Source: Phyllosticta citriasiana (taxonomy: Eukaryota; Ascomycota; Dothideomycetes; Botryosphaeriales; Phyllostictaceae). From it: a DNA stretch of 64,000 nt. Of this stretch, positions 24,180-35,348 are shown piece by piece (positions within the stretch are counted from its first letter, which is position 1; each line of letters starts with the position of its first letter). Both the position numbers and the translations under genes were made by a program. Where the stretch lies: assembly GCA_038021145.1 (NCBI GenBank), contig JBBPHT010000020.1:310001-374000 (forward strand), given 5' to 3'. Under the pieces are notes generated by a model. The model had not been told where the DNA came from. It did no database searches and saw only the letters and a program-made list of their open reading frames with translations.

Positions 24180-24986
24180 TTAGGAAGCGTGTCAAAGTAG
24201 GACTGTGTCGAGGTGCGTTAGCCGGTGACTCGATCATGCCGCTGTCGGTGGCGGGATCGGGCGTACCGTAGGTATCGGAGAGATGGGGTTTCGGGCGGGT
24301 TTTCATGTTCAGAAGAAGGAAGGTAAAGGCTCAGAGAGCATCAAGCAAGATCCATTCTGAAGTAGCGAAGGAGATCTGAGTGATTGAAGGGTGGGTGTGG
24401 GGAGGTAAGGTGAGTGGACATGGTAGTGGAGGGTTGTGTACATAATGGATGATTGCGGAGCGGCGGGGATGGCCAGTGCGCGTCATGGATTTGGCCTCAA
24501 CGCCACCCGACCTGAATCCCTTTTGGACCAGCACGTGGCGCAAGGAGGAGCAAGCAAAACATCACATTACTTTTCCCCCAAATAAGTTCGCAACTCTGTT
24601 GACCGCTTTGCTCCAGACTTTGCCGCAGTTGTGTCGTTGCCCCTCGTCATACTCACCGGGTATTGCATGTAGATCCCCGTGCATGTTGATTTCCAAGTTT
24701 GGACGACCATGATCCAGCAACAGGCTCAGCCACAGCTGCACAACCATAGATTCACCTCCGAGATATCATGTTTTACTCTACTGTTGGAGCCAGAGCATAA
24801 AATTCATCAGCTATTGCAGAGCCATACGCATGCCTCCCTAGAAGAGGCTTGAAGCTGCCTGAGCGAGATAGTCCTGAAAACCTGCCCCAACCGACAGAAA
24901 AACTGCCCCAAACTCCTTAGCACACATCGACCCACCCAAAGAAATGTCTTCAAAAATATACATCAACCCCCAATATGAGAAGCCGC
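24180..24986 (-). promoter_or_regulatory. Promoter/leader of the NYN gene and 3' flank of UBR1
   Basis: Both neighbours are on the minus strand, so this 807-bp gap holds the UBR1 3' end and the NYN gene's promoter. A plausible 5'-UTR intron runs from 24266 down to 24203 (donor GTACGC, GCTAAC, acceptor CACAG, 64 bp). An upstream ATG at 24306 would then give a uORF of 16 codons ending before the main start. The evidence is splice consensus only. Confidence 0.4.
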
Positions 24987-27900
24987 TCAAAGTGTTTCCC
25001 ATCCTCCATTGTTAATGTCGCCCTCCAACTTCCTCGCAATCGTCGAGGGAATCTGATGGTGCAACCACACGTTGCGGACCAGAGCATCGTATCGCTTCTG
25101 GTGGAGATAGAGCTGATGGTGGCGCCGTAGACTCATGTCCGTCTCGCCGTGCTTGTCGAGGTAGGGTGCCGCAAACCAGCTTCCAGATTGGTAATGGGTA
25201 AAGAGAAGCATGCATTTGCGAATGTTAATGAACATTCCAATGTGGCCTCCGCAGCTGAACACGGTGCAAGTTAGCATCATCTTATCTTTATTACACGGGA
25301 GGAGTCAACTTACTTTGCTTGGTGTTGCATGCACCCACCCTGCTTCCTGCTGTCGTGCCTCTTCATGCAGCAAACAGCCTGGCTGCAAAAGATTTCGCCG
25401 CAGAAGAGGCACACGCAGGGATCCGTCACTTCTCTTGAGGGGTTCGAGGGGCATCTCCTTTTAGTGGCCTCGTCCGTCAAGGCGTCGTAGAGCTTTGGTA
25501 GGCCAATCAGCTCGAAAATCGCTGGATGGCTGAGTTTGATCGGAATTCTCTGTCCTCCTGGTTTGTTTTCCTTGTAAGACGCCCAGTGCTTGATCCAGGT
25601 CATGGCTATCGACCGCGTGATGACACTTGGAAGCCCGTCACCGACAAATGTCCCGAAAATGTCATCCAGTGAGGGCAAACGCAGCGCCTTAGTGAGGCGT
25701 TGCAACTCTGGCTCCTTGGCCGAATCATAGCCTGCGTCTGGAAATTCGATGCCATAGCGTACATGCATCAGAATGACTGCTTTCCTGAGGAATGGCAGCG
25801 CATATGTGTTGACGAGGACATAGAGGTAGCGTAGAAAGTCTACGTTTTGTGGCTCGAATAGTGCCAGAATGTTCTCCGTGCTGCCTGCTCCCTGAGGCTC
25901 CATTTCGAGCACAATTCGCTTGACGAAAGAGGCGAAGACTTGCAGTTGCTCTGGAACCATGCTACTGCTGTAGTCATGGTAGATGCTCTCGTCATTGACG
26001 GCTGCCTTGGCTAGAGCCTGAGGCTCAGCCAGGACGAACGTCGTAATGACTTTGATGATTTCAGCCAGATAGCAAAGCCGCATGACGTGGTGAATATCTA
26101 GGCCAAGGACTGGCACGAGGCAGACGGAGCATTCAGTGAAGAAGATGAAGGGATCTTGGAGCAGAATTGGAGGACAAGGCTTTGTACCAGTGGCCGAATA
26201 TTCTTCGATGAGAGGGTGACCGAACATCAGCTGGTGAAATTGTCTAGACTGATTCTCAATAAACTCTTTGTTGGTGCGATTGTCACCACCGTGACGGACA
26301 CCGCCGACGGCAAGATAGGAAGACACAGTCTCTGACAGAACCCGAAGGTGAGTCAATGAATGCTCTGAGATTTTGTCGAGCAATGTGCAGCCAACTTCGG
26401 ACTCGATACCGCGCTGAGCAATCTCAACTGCTGAGATGGAATATCCAAGTGACTTCATCAGTGTATCGGTATAGGTAAGGTCGTCCGGATCCCTGATATG
26501 GTTGGGATAGGTGTATCTGGTCTGCAGCATGTTCGCCCTCATGGTGTCCCGGAGTCTGTGGTAAACCTTGAGCAACTCAATTGGCGGCGTCGCTTGTAGG
26601 ACAGGGGCTGTGGTTTCCGGGCCGGCCTGAAAAGGAACATTGAGCTCTGGCTCTGTAAACACGATGCCTGCACTGGGAAGTGGGAAAGAAGGGCGAAGTG
26701 CCGGAACTGTGACGGCTGTGACCACAGGACCCAGTCCGGACAAATCGGAGAGCCTCTCTGCCAGCGAAGATACCATGTTCGTGGACCCATAATCGAAGAA
26801 CATTTTCTTTGCCAAAGCATAGACCGAGGGTGTGTCTCGAGAGGAAGAGTCGGAGGCCTTCTCGAAAAAACTTGAAAGTTGCTTGCAAACTTGCGTTTCA
26901 AGCCAGGTGTCGAAGCCAGTGTCCGTTTCCAGAACGCCTGGATATGTGATGGTCTTGCTCTCCCAAATGATTGGTAAGAAGGCATTCCCAAGGGCCTTGC
27001 ACAGAGGGCACATGAATTCCTTAAATGACGGTCGCTCTGGATGGTGCCGAGCAATCTGGTTGTGGTGTCTTCTTTCGGTTGCCTTGTTGTAGACTTCAAA
27101 GCAAGAGTAATGCATTATGTGGCCGCAGCCTGTACTGACCGGCCCTCGTTTGATGTGTGATTTCGGAAAGCCCTTGCCGAGATCCTGTCGTTCGGTTACA
27201 ATGGTTTTACCCTCAAATGTTGTTTTTTGGACGACGCGTCGGTTCTTGCTGGCAACGCCAAAAGGTCTCATGTTCTCGGCAGATCGGTCTAGGTTTACTG
27301 GAGTGCTCACGGCCTCTTCGATCCAGTCTTGATCGTTGACATCTGTCTGTCGCAGGATGCTGCTTTCGTTGATGTAGGCAAAAGTGCCATACAACCTATT
27401 GTCGTTGGTCTGCTCCTGACACAAGATGCAGGTACCGGAGGGATATTTCCAGGTCCTGTCCTCCTGAGCTGGAGCCGCGTCGTATTCGTCTGAGTCGCTA
27501 AAGTCACCTTCGCCCCAGTCGATGTCCTGATTGGCCATGAAATTGGTCTGCTGCTGTTTGAATTGGGCCATGACGCGGGCCTGTCTTTCCAAGGCTTGCT
27601 TCTTCTTGAGCTCCTTGTCTTGGGCGGATGACGATGCGGGAGATTCGGTGTCCATCCTATCGACGCCCGGAACAGCACCTTCGAACCCGATGGGATGCCT
27701 TTGTTGGATGCGAGACAGCACCAGTCGAATTTTGGGCTCACATCCCTTGAAATCTTCCCTTTCCAGAAGTGATCGAAGTAAGGAGACGATTGTGTTCGGT
27801 TGTTGACCATCCCCAAGCCGATTCGAAGTGAAGCTCTTTGACAAGGCAAAGTATGTAAAAGACTCTGTGTCTGCCTGTGCGCCGTTGGACTCGGCATCGT

Positions 27901-30900
27901 GAAGTTCCTCGTTGACAACGACCACAATCAGTTGAAGGACGAATTGAATGAAGCCTTCCGTCCTGGTCACCGGGACATTTGGCGTGAATGATGATGCAGC
28001 GATACCGTACGCAAGGAAGTAGTAGACGAGCTGGGCAAAAAGAGGGAGTCTGGTGAATTTTGCCAAGTCCTGAAAGACTCCAGAATGGACGCGTGGCAAC
28101 TTGGGTTCAAACACAATGCTCGCTGCATCTCTACCCGTCTTCTTGGCCATGTACGCCTTGTAAATGTTTTCTGCTTCTTCTCGGCTGTTGCGATTGTAGT
28201 GCGCAATGTATGGGTCAATATCCTCGATGTATTGCTCCTTCAATGCAAAAGTGCCGGTGTCAGACAGACCCTCGGGAGCCCGGAAAATTGTCATTTCCTT
28301 GAGGATGTCACCAAACTCATCCGAGTCCTGAAGTCGCTCCGAGAAGCGCGATGTAAGGTCTGAGTAGGCCATTGGCTTGAAGCAGAGAGTGTGCGCAATG
28401 TCGCGTCGTGCGGCAGCAGCGAGAGGAGTCACGTTCTTCTCAGAGGGCAAAAGAGACGAACGATCACTCAGGAGGATGATGAGGAGGTGGACAAAGTCCT
28501 CAGCAACATCTACGGTTTGCAGTTCGTCATACCCCGGTCGAACCGTGTAGTCACCTCTGGCCCAGCTCGTCATGCCGAATCGGTCGATAATCTGCGCAAG
28601 GAAATCAGGCAGTGGACAGATTACCAGACCAGCCTGTAAGAGGAATATATCGCGCTGATGGGAGTTGTCTCTTTGAGCGACACCGCGGTAGGTGGTCATT
28701 TGATGACGCAAAGTTATGCCGTTCCTCACCCACATGCTAGCCCTCATCTGAGCCAGCCAGGCGCAAACTCGCAAGGGAAAGTCGAACGCCGCCAACAGAT
28801 ATTCTTCAGGCTGAAAGTCTGGGATTTGTGCCCTTGGAGGTGTAGGGTAATCCCTCAGCTCTTGCATGGTAAACATCAACAAGTCACGAAGTGACTCGAG
28901 TGTCATCGCCTTTCCTCGGTCAATCAGCCAGGACAAAGCGTAGTGCAAGGCGTGGTGGAAACTCATGGGTTCCTTTTCCACGACAAAGTCGACTACCTTG
29001 TACCTAGGCCAGTTGTAGACGGGACCGACTTGGTCAACTTCGAATGTGTCAAGCAACTTGAATTTGGTCTCTGATTTCAGCTCAGCTTGGTTGAAGCGCT
29101 TTCTCTCTGAACCCATGGAATGTATTATAACCACCTTGGCAGTTGTACGAATAGCTCGACACACGCTGTCCAGATCAGGGTCTCTATCAGGAATGAAAGC
29201 CTCGGCAAACTGGCGGCAGAGCTTGTTCATCTCACGGGTGATGAGAGATGCACTGATCCACGCGTCGGTCTCATACTCGACATGCTCTCCAACAGCGCGG
29301 ACGTTCGGGCAGATCCCCTGATGCAACTTGACAAGATCCAAAAATTGCAAAAGGTATCTGTTCTCGTGGCAGATTCTCTCTTGGACGTGCTCAGAAGCCA
29401 GGAGATATTTCATGTCGAGGAAGAAGTGGTACATGCGTCGATTCGTGACGGCGCCGGCATCGAAGGCAAGAGTAGCCATTGGATTTACATCCGAAGGATA
29501 GCCCACTTGGCGGGTTGTCAGGAATGTGTAAAGTATAGCCATCAAGTTGGTAAGGAAGTTTCCCCTCTCGACCACTTCTGCGGTAATTGACGGGGTCGTC
29601 AGCATTTGCAAGGAGAGGTTGATAATGGAATAGTCGGGTTCCCTGTCAGCCACGAGGTACAACTGGGCCAGGGTGGTGTAGAGCGCCGCGAATCGCAGGC
29701 CAAGGATTCGTTTGAAATTGGGAATGGTGACAACTGTGCTGATGAACACATCTCGGATATCGATGCGGACCTTCTTCCACATGCGAAGGTCGTAAAGAAC
29801 CATGAAATCAAGGCGAACACGCTGCCAAAGGTCCTCATGCACGGGCAAATTCGCCCTCATGTGATAGCCTTCCGGTTTTTCGAGCCAGTACCTAGCTGGT
29901 CGAGGAGGGCGCAGAGTCTTAGTCTTGATTTTCGGTGTCTTTGGTACTTCCATGGTGGGCGGTGGATCTTCTGAAAACATGTGGTCGAACGCAAGCGATT
30001 CGCCGTCCGAATCTGCTGGAGTATGAATCTGTTCGCGCCTTCTTGGAGCCGGTGGAGGCGGAGGCGGTGGATAGCCTGCGAATGTCGCCTCTGAGTTTTC
30101 GAGGCTGTCGACGCCGTCAGAGCCATCCATATCGACATCGCCATCGCCTTCCTCTCCTACTCCAGTGACGATGTCATCAATGTCCATGTTCAGATCGTCT
30201 TCGTCCAAATCTTCCTCCTCGTCCCACTCGTTTTCTGGCACGTCGGGCACCACGAGCCTGGTTGCTAACCTGTTTTGAGGTTGAGGAATGATTCCCCATA
30301 TCATCCGAAGTTCGTCTTCAACCTCTGAAGCCTCGTGGTCGTCGATGCCATCAGTGCCAATTTTTGCGTGATGTGCTTCGCTGCCCATACGCCATGGTTT
30401 CAACATTTCTTCGCAAATGATAGTGCGCAGAATGGAACCATCGGGACCGACGGTACATCCACAAATGTCGGATATCCACTCCACGATAGTACCGCACATT
30501 TGCTCGCGAAATGTATCTCTTGCCGAGCGGATCGTGACAGTGAGCTTGATTTCTTCGATGATCTTAGCCATGTGAAGCAGTGCCGCAACGTCGGTCGAGT
30601 AGTGAACGATGCTCCGTCCAACGTCATCAGTCTCGTGTGCCACGTTCCAACCAAATTTCTTGGACTTTTTGCAAGCCCTGGCCACTTGGTTTTCCACGTC
30701 TGTTGCCGTGTGCTTTTCATCATTCCACAGCACCAGCGCGAACTCGTCATCAGCCTCTGTGGCATCAATTCCACCGTATCTCTTTGAAATTAGCCGAGAC
30801 AGCCGCTCATCTTCGCGTATGGACTCTTCGGTCTTGGGAAACCGGAGCTGTTCGGGAGAACACGAGAAAACGTCGCAGATGTAATCCAGAGCGCGGGCAA

Positions 30901-31456
30901 CGGTAGCCCTCATACTCGCCACCAAGTATTCAGGCAGTGCTGGAGGCTCCTTGGCCTTGCCAGCAGATTTCTCTTCCCCAGGCAAAGCAGTATGGATGTT
31001 GCAGTGTAAGGGGCGGACCCAGGCTTCTTGGTCTCCGCAATCACAGCATCCAGAGTTTCCTGGCGAGATGCTGACGTATACTGTGTGGCCCTCGTGGTCG
31101 GAAGAGTCGAAGCATTTGGCGCACAAGACGCATGTTTCGTCCACCGAGCAAGTCTTGCATCGGTACGTCGCCTCGCCAGCTTTGAATATATGGCCACACG
31201 GATGACCCCGAGCAGATGCAGTGTATTCAGCGCCCTCAACAGCGCCTTGGGCGTCACGTAGACTCCAGGGCGTTCTTGGGCGGGGCGGGCCCTGGGGGAA
31301 GAGAAGGTGAAGGTAGTCGTCGCGCTCGCCGGCCAACGAACGAAATAGGATTTCGAGAAGGGCGCATCGGGCTTCTTCGGTGTAGCGCTTGCTGAATTCG
31401 GTAGGGAGCGCTCGAAGGTGCAAGCAAAGCGCTTCCTCTAGAGCAGATATGAGCAT
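24987..31456 (-). CDS. ubr1: E3 ubiquitin ligase Ubr1, N-recognin of the Arg/N-degron pathway
   Basis: RING-type ligase that binds basic and bulky hydrophobic N-terminal residues and, with a Rad6-type E2, polyubiquitinates them. Exons are 31456-25314 and 25254-24987, giving 2136 aa, as expected. The UBR box (residues about 85-156) is intact, with GHPCGHIFKAGE and the Cys/His ladder through GCCDCGDQEAW. A ClpS-like type-2 site follows (FALVLWNDEKHTATDV), then an acidic disordered linker with polyPro and the helical body. The RING-H2 finger runs from CILC at residue 1343 through CGHIMHYSCF to MCPLC at about 1483. The C-terminal UBLC/cap region has CVCLFCGEIFC and, across the intron, GGHIGMFINIRKC to SWFAAPYLDKHGE. 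The intron (25313-25255) has donor GTAAGT and GCTAAC; the join AA/C codes Asn. It is the longest gene in the window. Confidence 0.96.
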
Positions 31457-32414
31457 GGCTGCTCTGGGCGAACAACGAAACCCGGTCCAGAGCTCGAGGA
31501 TGTAGTGTGGGGTAGCACCGAGAGAAATGGAGATTCCGCGAAGATTGTGCGAGTGGGATTCACGGGCTTTGGGCGGCCCTCATGACGGGTGTTGAAAGAA
31601 GCTACCTAGCCTTGGGTCAGACAGCAGTTGAAGATGTTTTGGTGGCGTTGAGTGGTCGACAAGCGGCAGGTGGAGTTTGACGATCGACCAAAGGCGGGCA
31701 AGGATGCGGATGCTTCAAGTCACCTCGACCGGCGCCGCACACCTGTCGATACGTCAGAGCGCGCCGGCGCCCTTAGTCATCATTCGAGACTCCCATCCCG
31801 TCAGGTTGGATCACCATGTATGTACTTGTATATCTCTCTACTGCAATTCGCACTGCATAAAGCTTCCTCTGCGGCTTGTATTGCACGCACTCTGTTTCTC
31901 AAATTGCTGTGCAACTGCAGACCGATTGCTACACAAGCCCTTTTCGCATCGCAGCTCTAATTGCTTTGCATCAATCTCTGGATCAAGTCAAACAAAATCC
32001 AGCAAGAACCATTTTGACCGCTGGATGACAACAGCGCCGATTGATAAAGCCATCTCAGTCCCTTCCAAGGCTTGCCATGCCCAAAGAAGGATGTCCGTTG
32101 GGCCTAGAAGATCAAGCCCCCCATTAGGCAGTCAAAATGAACGGGCAATCTGCTAACAGGAATCATCGCAAGTCTTCACGCGCTGGATATTTTTCTCGTA
32201 AATGGCGCAATCGCAGCTTGTCGGGTCAGATGCGAGAGGGTTTGTTCCTGACCCATATCGCTGGTAGGAGCGGTCGTCAGCTCTCCAGAATGAAATCGAT
32301 TAACGTCCCGCCAGTCTATGCGTCTTGACCCAATATGCTAAGTTGACCAGCGGCAACCCAAGGATATGTCTTCGCCATCTTTTTTCCAACCTCAATTGAA
32401 TCTACATGAGCGCT
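31457..32414. promoter_or_regulatory. UBR1 upstream region and QCR9 3' flank
   Basis: A 958-bp gap between two minus-strand genes. It must contain the UBR1 promoter. There are a few short open frames on the plus strand (for example one with an ATG at 32137), but none has recognisable features. I see no RNA gene. Confidence 0.55.
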
Positions 32415-32845
32415 CTACTCGTCGTCATCCTCCTTCTCGAGGTACTGGTGCTTGATATCCTTCCATTGGCGCTGGAAATGAAGTCAGTCAAGCCGCAAGC
32501 ACGCTTGGTCAAGACCAAACTCACTCCCTTGTTGATGTTGTTCCAGAGGCTGTCCGATGCGGTGTCGAATGCCCTGTTGCGGCGCGTGTAAGCCTCCTGC
32601 GTTACCTGACCAAAGGAGTTGCGGCGGGGGGGAAACGCACAGCTGCAAGCCAAAGGCGCCCACGAAGACGGTCGACACGAAGATGTAGTTGCGTTTGATG
32701 ATGGTGCTAGCACAGTCGTTAGTGGTGGTCTCGTTCCCAGCGGCCCGGAGAAAACTTGCTTGTAGATGCTGTGAGCGATCTACACCCGAACTGTCAGCGC
32801 GTCTCTTCAGTGAAGTAGGGGAATGCGCAGACTCACGCCTGCCAT
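32415..32845 (-). CDS. qcr9: Ubiquinol-cytochrome c reductase subunit 9 (Qcr9)
   Basis: Small single-span subunit of mitochondrial complex III, near the Rieske protein. The 66-aa protein is spread over five exons: 32845-32837, 32779-32760, 32706-32641, 32573-32525 and 32471-32415. The spliced product contains SIYNTIIKRNYIFVST, then VFVGAFGLQLAFDT as the membrane helix, then NKGRQWKDIKHQY and an acidic EDDDE end, which match the family along its length. The first coding exon is only MAG (9 nt). Intron 2 (32759-32707) uses a GC donor, GCAAGT, with CTAACGAC before TAG; no GT donor nearby restores frame and the conserved IYN-TIIKRN join. Introns 1, 3 and 4 are ordinary GT-AG (57, 67 and 53 bp). 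The gene is divergent from PYM. Confidence 0.92.
32707..32759 (-). other. GC-AG intron in QCR9
   Basis: Donor AA/GCAAGT, branch-like CTAACGAC, acceptor GTGCTAG, 53 bp, phase 2. The extended GCAAGT donor is the usual form of fungal GC-AG introns. The join produces the conserved Asn-Thr-Ile-Ile-Lys-Arg-Asn segment. Confidence 0.85.
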
Positions 32846-33318
32846 TTTGTCTGTAGGAGCGAAGGACGCCGAGGGTGAGAAGATCAGTGGGTTGTTGGTC
32901 TGCTGGGGGTGTGATCGAAGGATGAGGATGTCGGCGCGCCGGGAGTTGTCCCAGGCCCCGGGAGCGAATCGGGAGGAAGCGATTTGCTCGGTCGAATCTC
33001 GTGGCCAGTATTCCGCGAGCTCACGCATGTAACCCTGGACATGACTTTTCTCGTCTCGCAAGACATGGTCAGTCAGGGAAGCTCGGCCAAGTAGTCGGCG
33101 GGGCTGCTAAACTGCCTCCTCCAACCCGCCATTAGCTTCTCGCCGTCTCATAAACGACGGGAGCTCCCGCTGCTTTTTGCATAACCTTGGCTGCTCTAGT
33201 CTCGGCATTCGCTGCCAGCTCAACAAAACGACCTCCTTCCAGACTTCGAGCTTCGAGCTCGTCCACACCTCTCCGTCCAACCTCTCTTCCAATCGAGTCC
33301 GATCTCTCTACTCCGACC
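32846..33318. promoter_or_regulatory. Bidirectional promoter between QCR9 and PYM
   Basis: A 473-bp interval between two divergent start codons, with no coding signal of its own. The PYM frame is open upstream of its ATG to about 33187 but has no ATG there. Confidence 0.55.
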
Positions 33319-33933
33319 ATGCCAACGGAGCCAAAGCCCAAGATAGCCAACTCTGGTGCAGTCACATCCGCTGATGGCGAGCGACACATTCCATCTTCCA
33401 CGCGCGCCGACGGCTCGGTCCGCAAAGAAATCCGCATCCGCCCAGGCTATCGCCCTCCCGAAGACGTAGAGCTTTACAAGAGCAGGACCGCAGAAGCTTG
33501 GAAAAATAGAGGCAACGCTGGTGTGCCAGGAGCCGAGCCGATCGTGCCAAAGCCCCAAACTACAAGTTCTAGCGCCAACAAAAATGCAAAGAGAAGGGAA
33601 GCTAGGAAAAAGGCTGCTGCTACTGGAAGTCCTGCGGATGAAGCCAATGACAAGGAAGCTGCCGAGCAGAAGGATAAGACAACAGGGAACACTGAATCCA
33701 ACTCCACCGAGGCCGAAACCTCCAAAGACCCGGAAGCCGAGAATGATAAGGAGGCCAAAAAGCTCACAAAGAAGCTGCGCCAGGCTCGAGAGCTCAAGGA
33801 CAAGAAAGAGAAAGGCGATGCGCTTCTCCCGGAGCAGTTTGAGAAGGTTATCAAAATCAACGAGTTGATTCGACAACTGGATAATCTGGGTTTCGATTCG
33901 AATGGGGAAAAGAAGCAACACGAAGCCACTTGA
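33319..33933 (+). CDS. pym1: PYM/WIBG homologue, partner of Mago-Y14 (exon junction complex disassembly)
   Basis: In animals PYM binds the Mago-Y14 heterodimer and the small ribosomal subunit to strip exon junction complexes from translated mRNA; the fungal protein is inferred to act likewise in the cytoplasm. It is an intronless 204-aa gene. The N-terminal Mago-binding motif is clear at about residues 25-55: RADGSVRKEIRIRPGY, then PPEDVELYKSR. The centre is Lys/Glu/Ala-rich and disordered (NKNAKRREARKKAA). The C-terminal helix KKLTKKLRQARELKDKKEKG followed by LLPEQFEKVIKINELIRQL corresponds to the family's conserved C-terminal segment. The ATG at 33319 gives MPTEPKPKI; the frame upstream lacks an ATG. 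Confidence 0.88.
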   Translation: MPTEPKPKIANSGAVTSADGERHIPSSTRADGSVRKEIRIRPGYRPPEDVELYKSRTAEAWKNRGNAGVPGAEPIVPKPQTTSSSANKNAKRREARKKAAATGSPADEANDKEAAEQKDKTTGNTESNSTEAETSKDPEAENDKEAKKLTKKLRQARELKDKKEKGDALLPEQFEKVIKINELIRQLDNLGFDSNGEKKQHEAT

Positions 33934-35348
33934 GGTCTCCTCGCCTCCAAACATCTTTCATCGTCCATCGACAACCTCTGGTTCTGGCTGCCCAACGGCA
34001 GACGCGTTTCCAACTGGCCACCATTCTCGACGGCACTTGGATGAGAATCCCGTCCGACTCCGAGAATGCTGAGCTCCAGCTCAACGATCTGGTGGAAACG
34101 AACATCGAGCGACACGGAAGATTTCCACCAGCACCCAACAGGTACAAAGGTCGATACTTCGCAGTGAATGACCTGTTGATGTTGAAGGTCCGTGGAGAAA
34201 AATGAGAAGATAGGTATGGAGGGCGCTCAGAATTGGCTGGAGCAATCACATGGCTACAGCTACGACAATTTGAGTCGGCAATTACAACGGCTGCAACTTG
34301 AAAAAGAGGTTCGTGGCTGAGTTATTCCATACGATCCAACACCGGCTACGGGTCTAGACCAAAGAATCTCCATCTTCACGGATATTGCATTTTTGCTGTT
34401 TTACTTTTGTCGAATGAAGTATCGCTTCTCTTACTGCCTTGTCTGTAGTCACTGATGGAATCTGAAAACTTGTAGACGGCAGGAAAAAAAAAAAAAAAAA
34501 AAGAGAAAGAGAAAAAGGCGACTGTAATGCATGATGCACTTCTTGAAATGACTGGTTTTGAAGTTGACAAGCAATTCATGGTATTGAGAAAAGTCCAAAC
34601 ATTTTCTTTTTTCTTTGTTGTGGCTGCCGACTGAGACCTCATTATCATTTCCAGTTCAATTGTACCCGCCACTATTCTGTGCAAGGATCAACAGAACGAA
34701 TGTAGACAGCCAAAAATCAGTGCTTGTAAACGTATGCAGCTTCTGCATGTGGCAGGAATCGCACATGACTACCTTGATGTCATAATTGGCAGAGTCCTAT
34801 TCAACGTGGCAATTTGGCTGATTGTGTGGGCTTCGGACTTTTGTGTCTGGCTTGACTATCCCGCATTCTTTAGATTTTAGAGTGGTTTGATTTCGTGTAC
34901 AGAGCAGTAGGGAATTTGGAAATCGAGTTTGATACTCTGCGAATCAAGATAGATGAAGTTTTGGCTCTATTTGATGTGCGCACGGGCCATTCTTCTGCTT
35001 GCATCAGCTTCGGGAGGCGCGTTGGAAATTCGGCGGCGCTCATCTTCCAATAACACCTTCTTCACTGCAACTTGCGACCAGTCTTGCCTCTCTCCTGGTG
35101 GTGCCCCGACCGACCACCCTCTCATCTGGATGCGCGCTGGCCCTTGGCTCGGCCGCGAACTTCGTTGCTTCTCCTCCGCTCCACTTGCGCGCCCTCCGTT
35201 GCGACGCCATCCACTCCGCCTTGCGCGATACCCTTCAGCCTGTCCCTCTTCGCTTCCAGCGCTCACGGATCTTTGCTCACGGCTCTCAATCACTTCGCGG
35301 CGATCCTTTGCGCACGAACCGCACCGGCTGTCAAATCAAAAGCCCATC
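33934..35348. promoter_or_regulatory. PYM 3' flank and NMA111 promoter/leader
   Basis: A 1.4-kb tandem-gene spacer. It contains an A homopolymer at 34482-34502. The final 400 bp is open in the NMA111 frame from an ATG at 34953 (discussed in findings). Another open frame at 33930-34205 overlaps the PYM end but has no recognisable features. Confidence 0.5.

Noticed and set aside
33930..34205. Plus-strand frame downstream of PYM
   Set aside because: Overlaps the PYM stop, has no recognisable motif, and fits 3' UTR better; no promoter or splice join seen.
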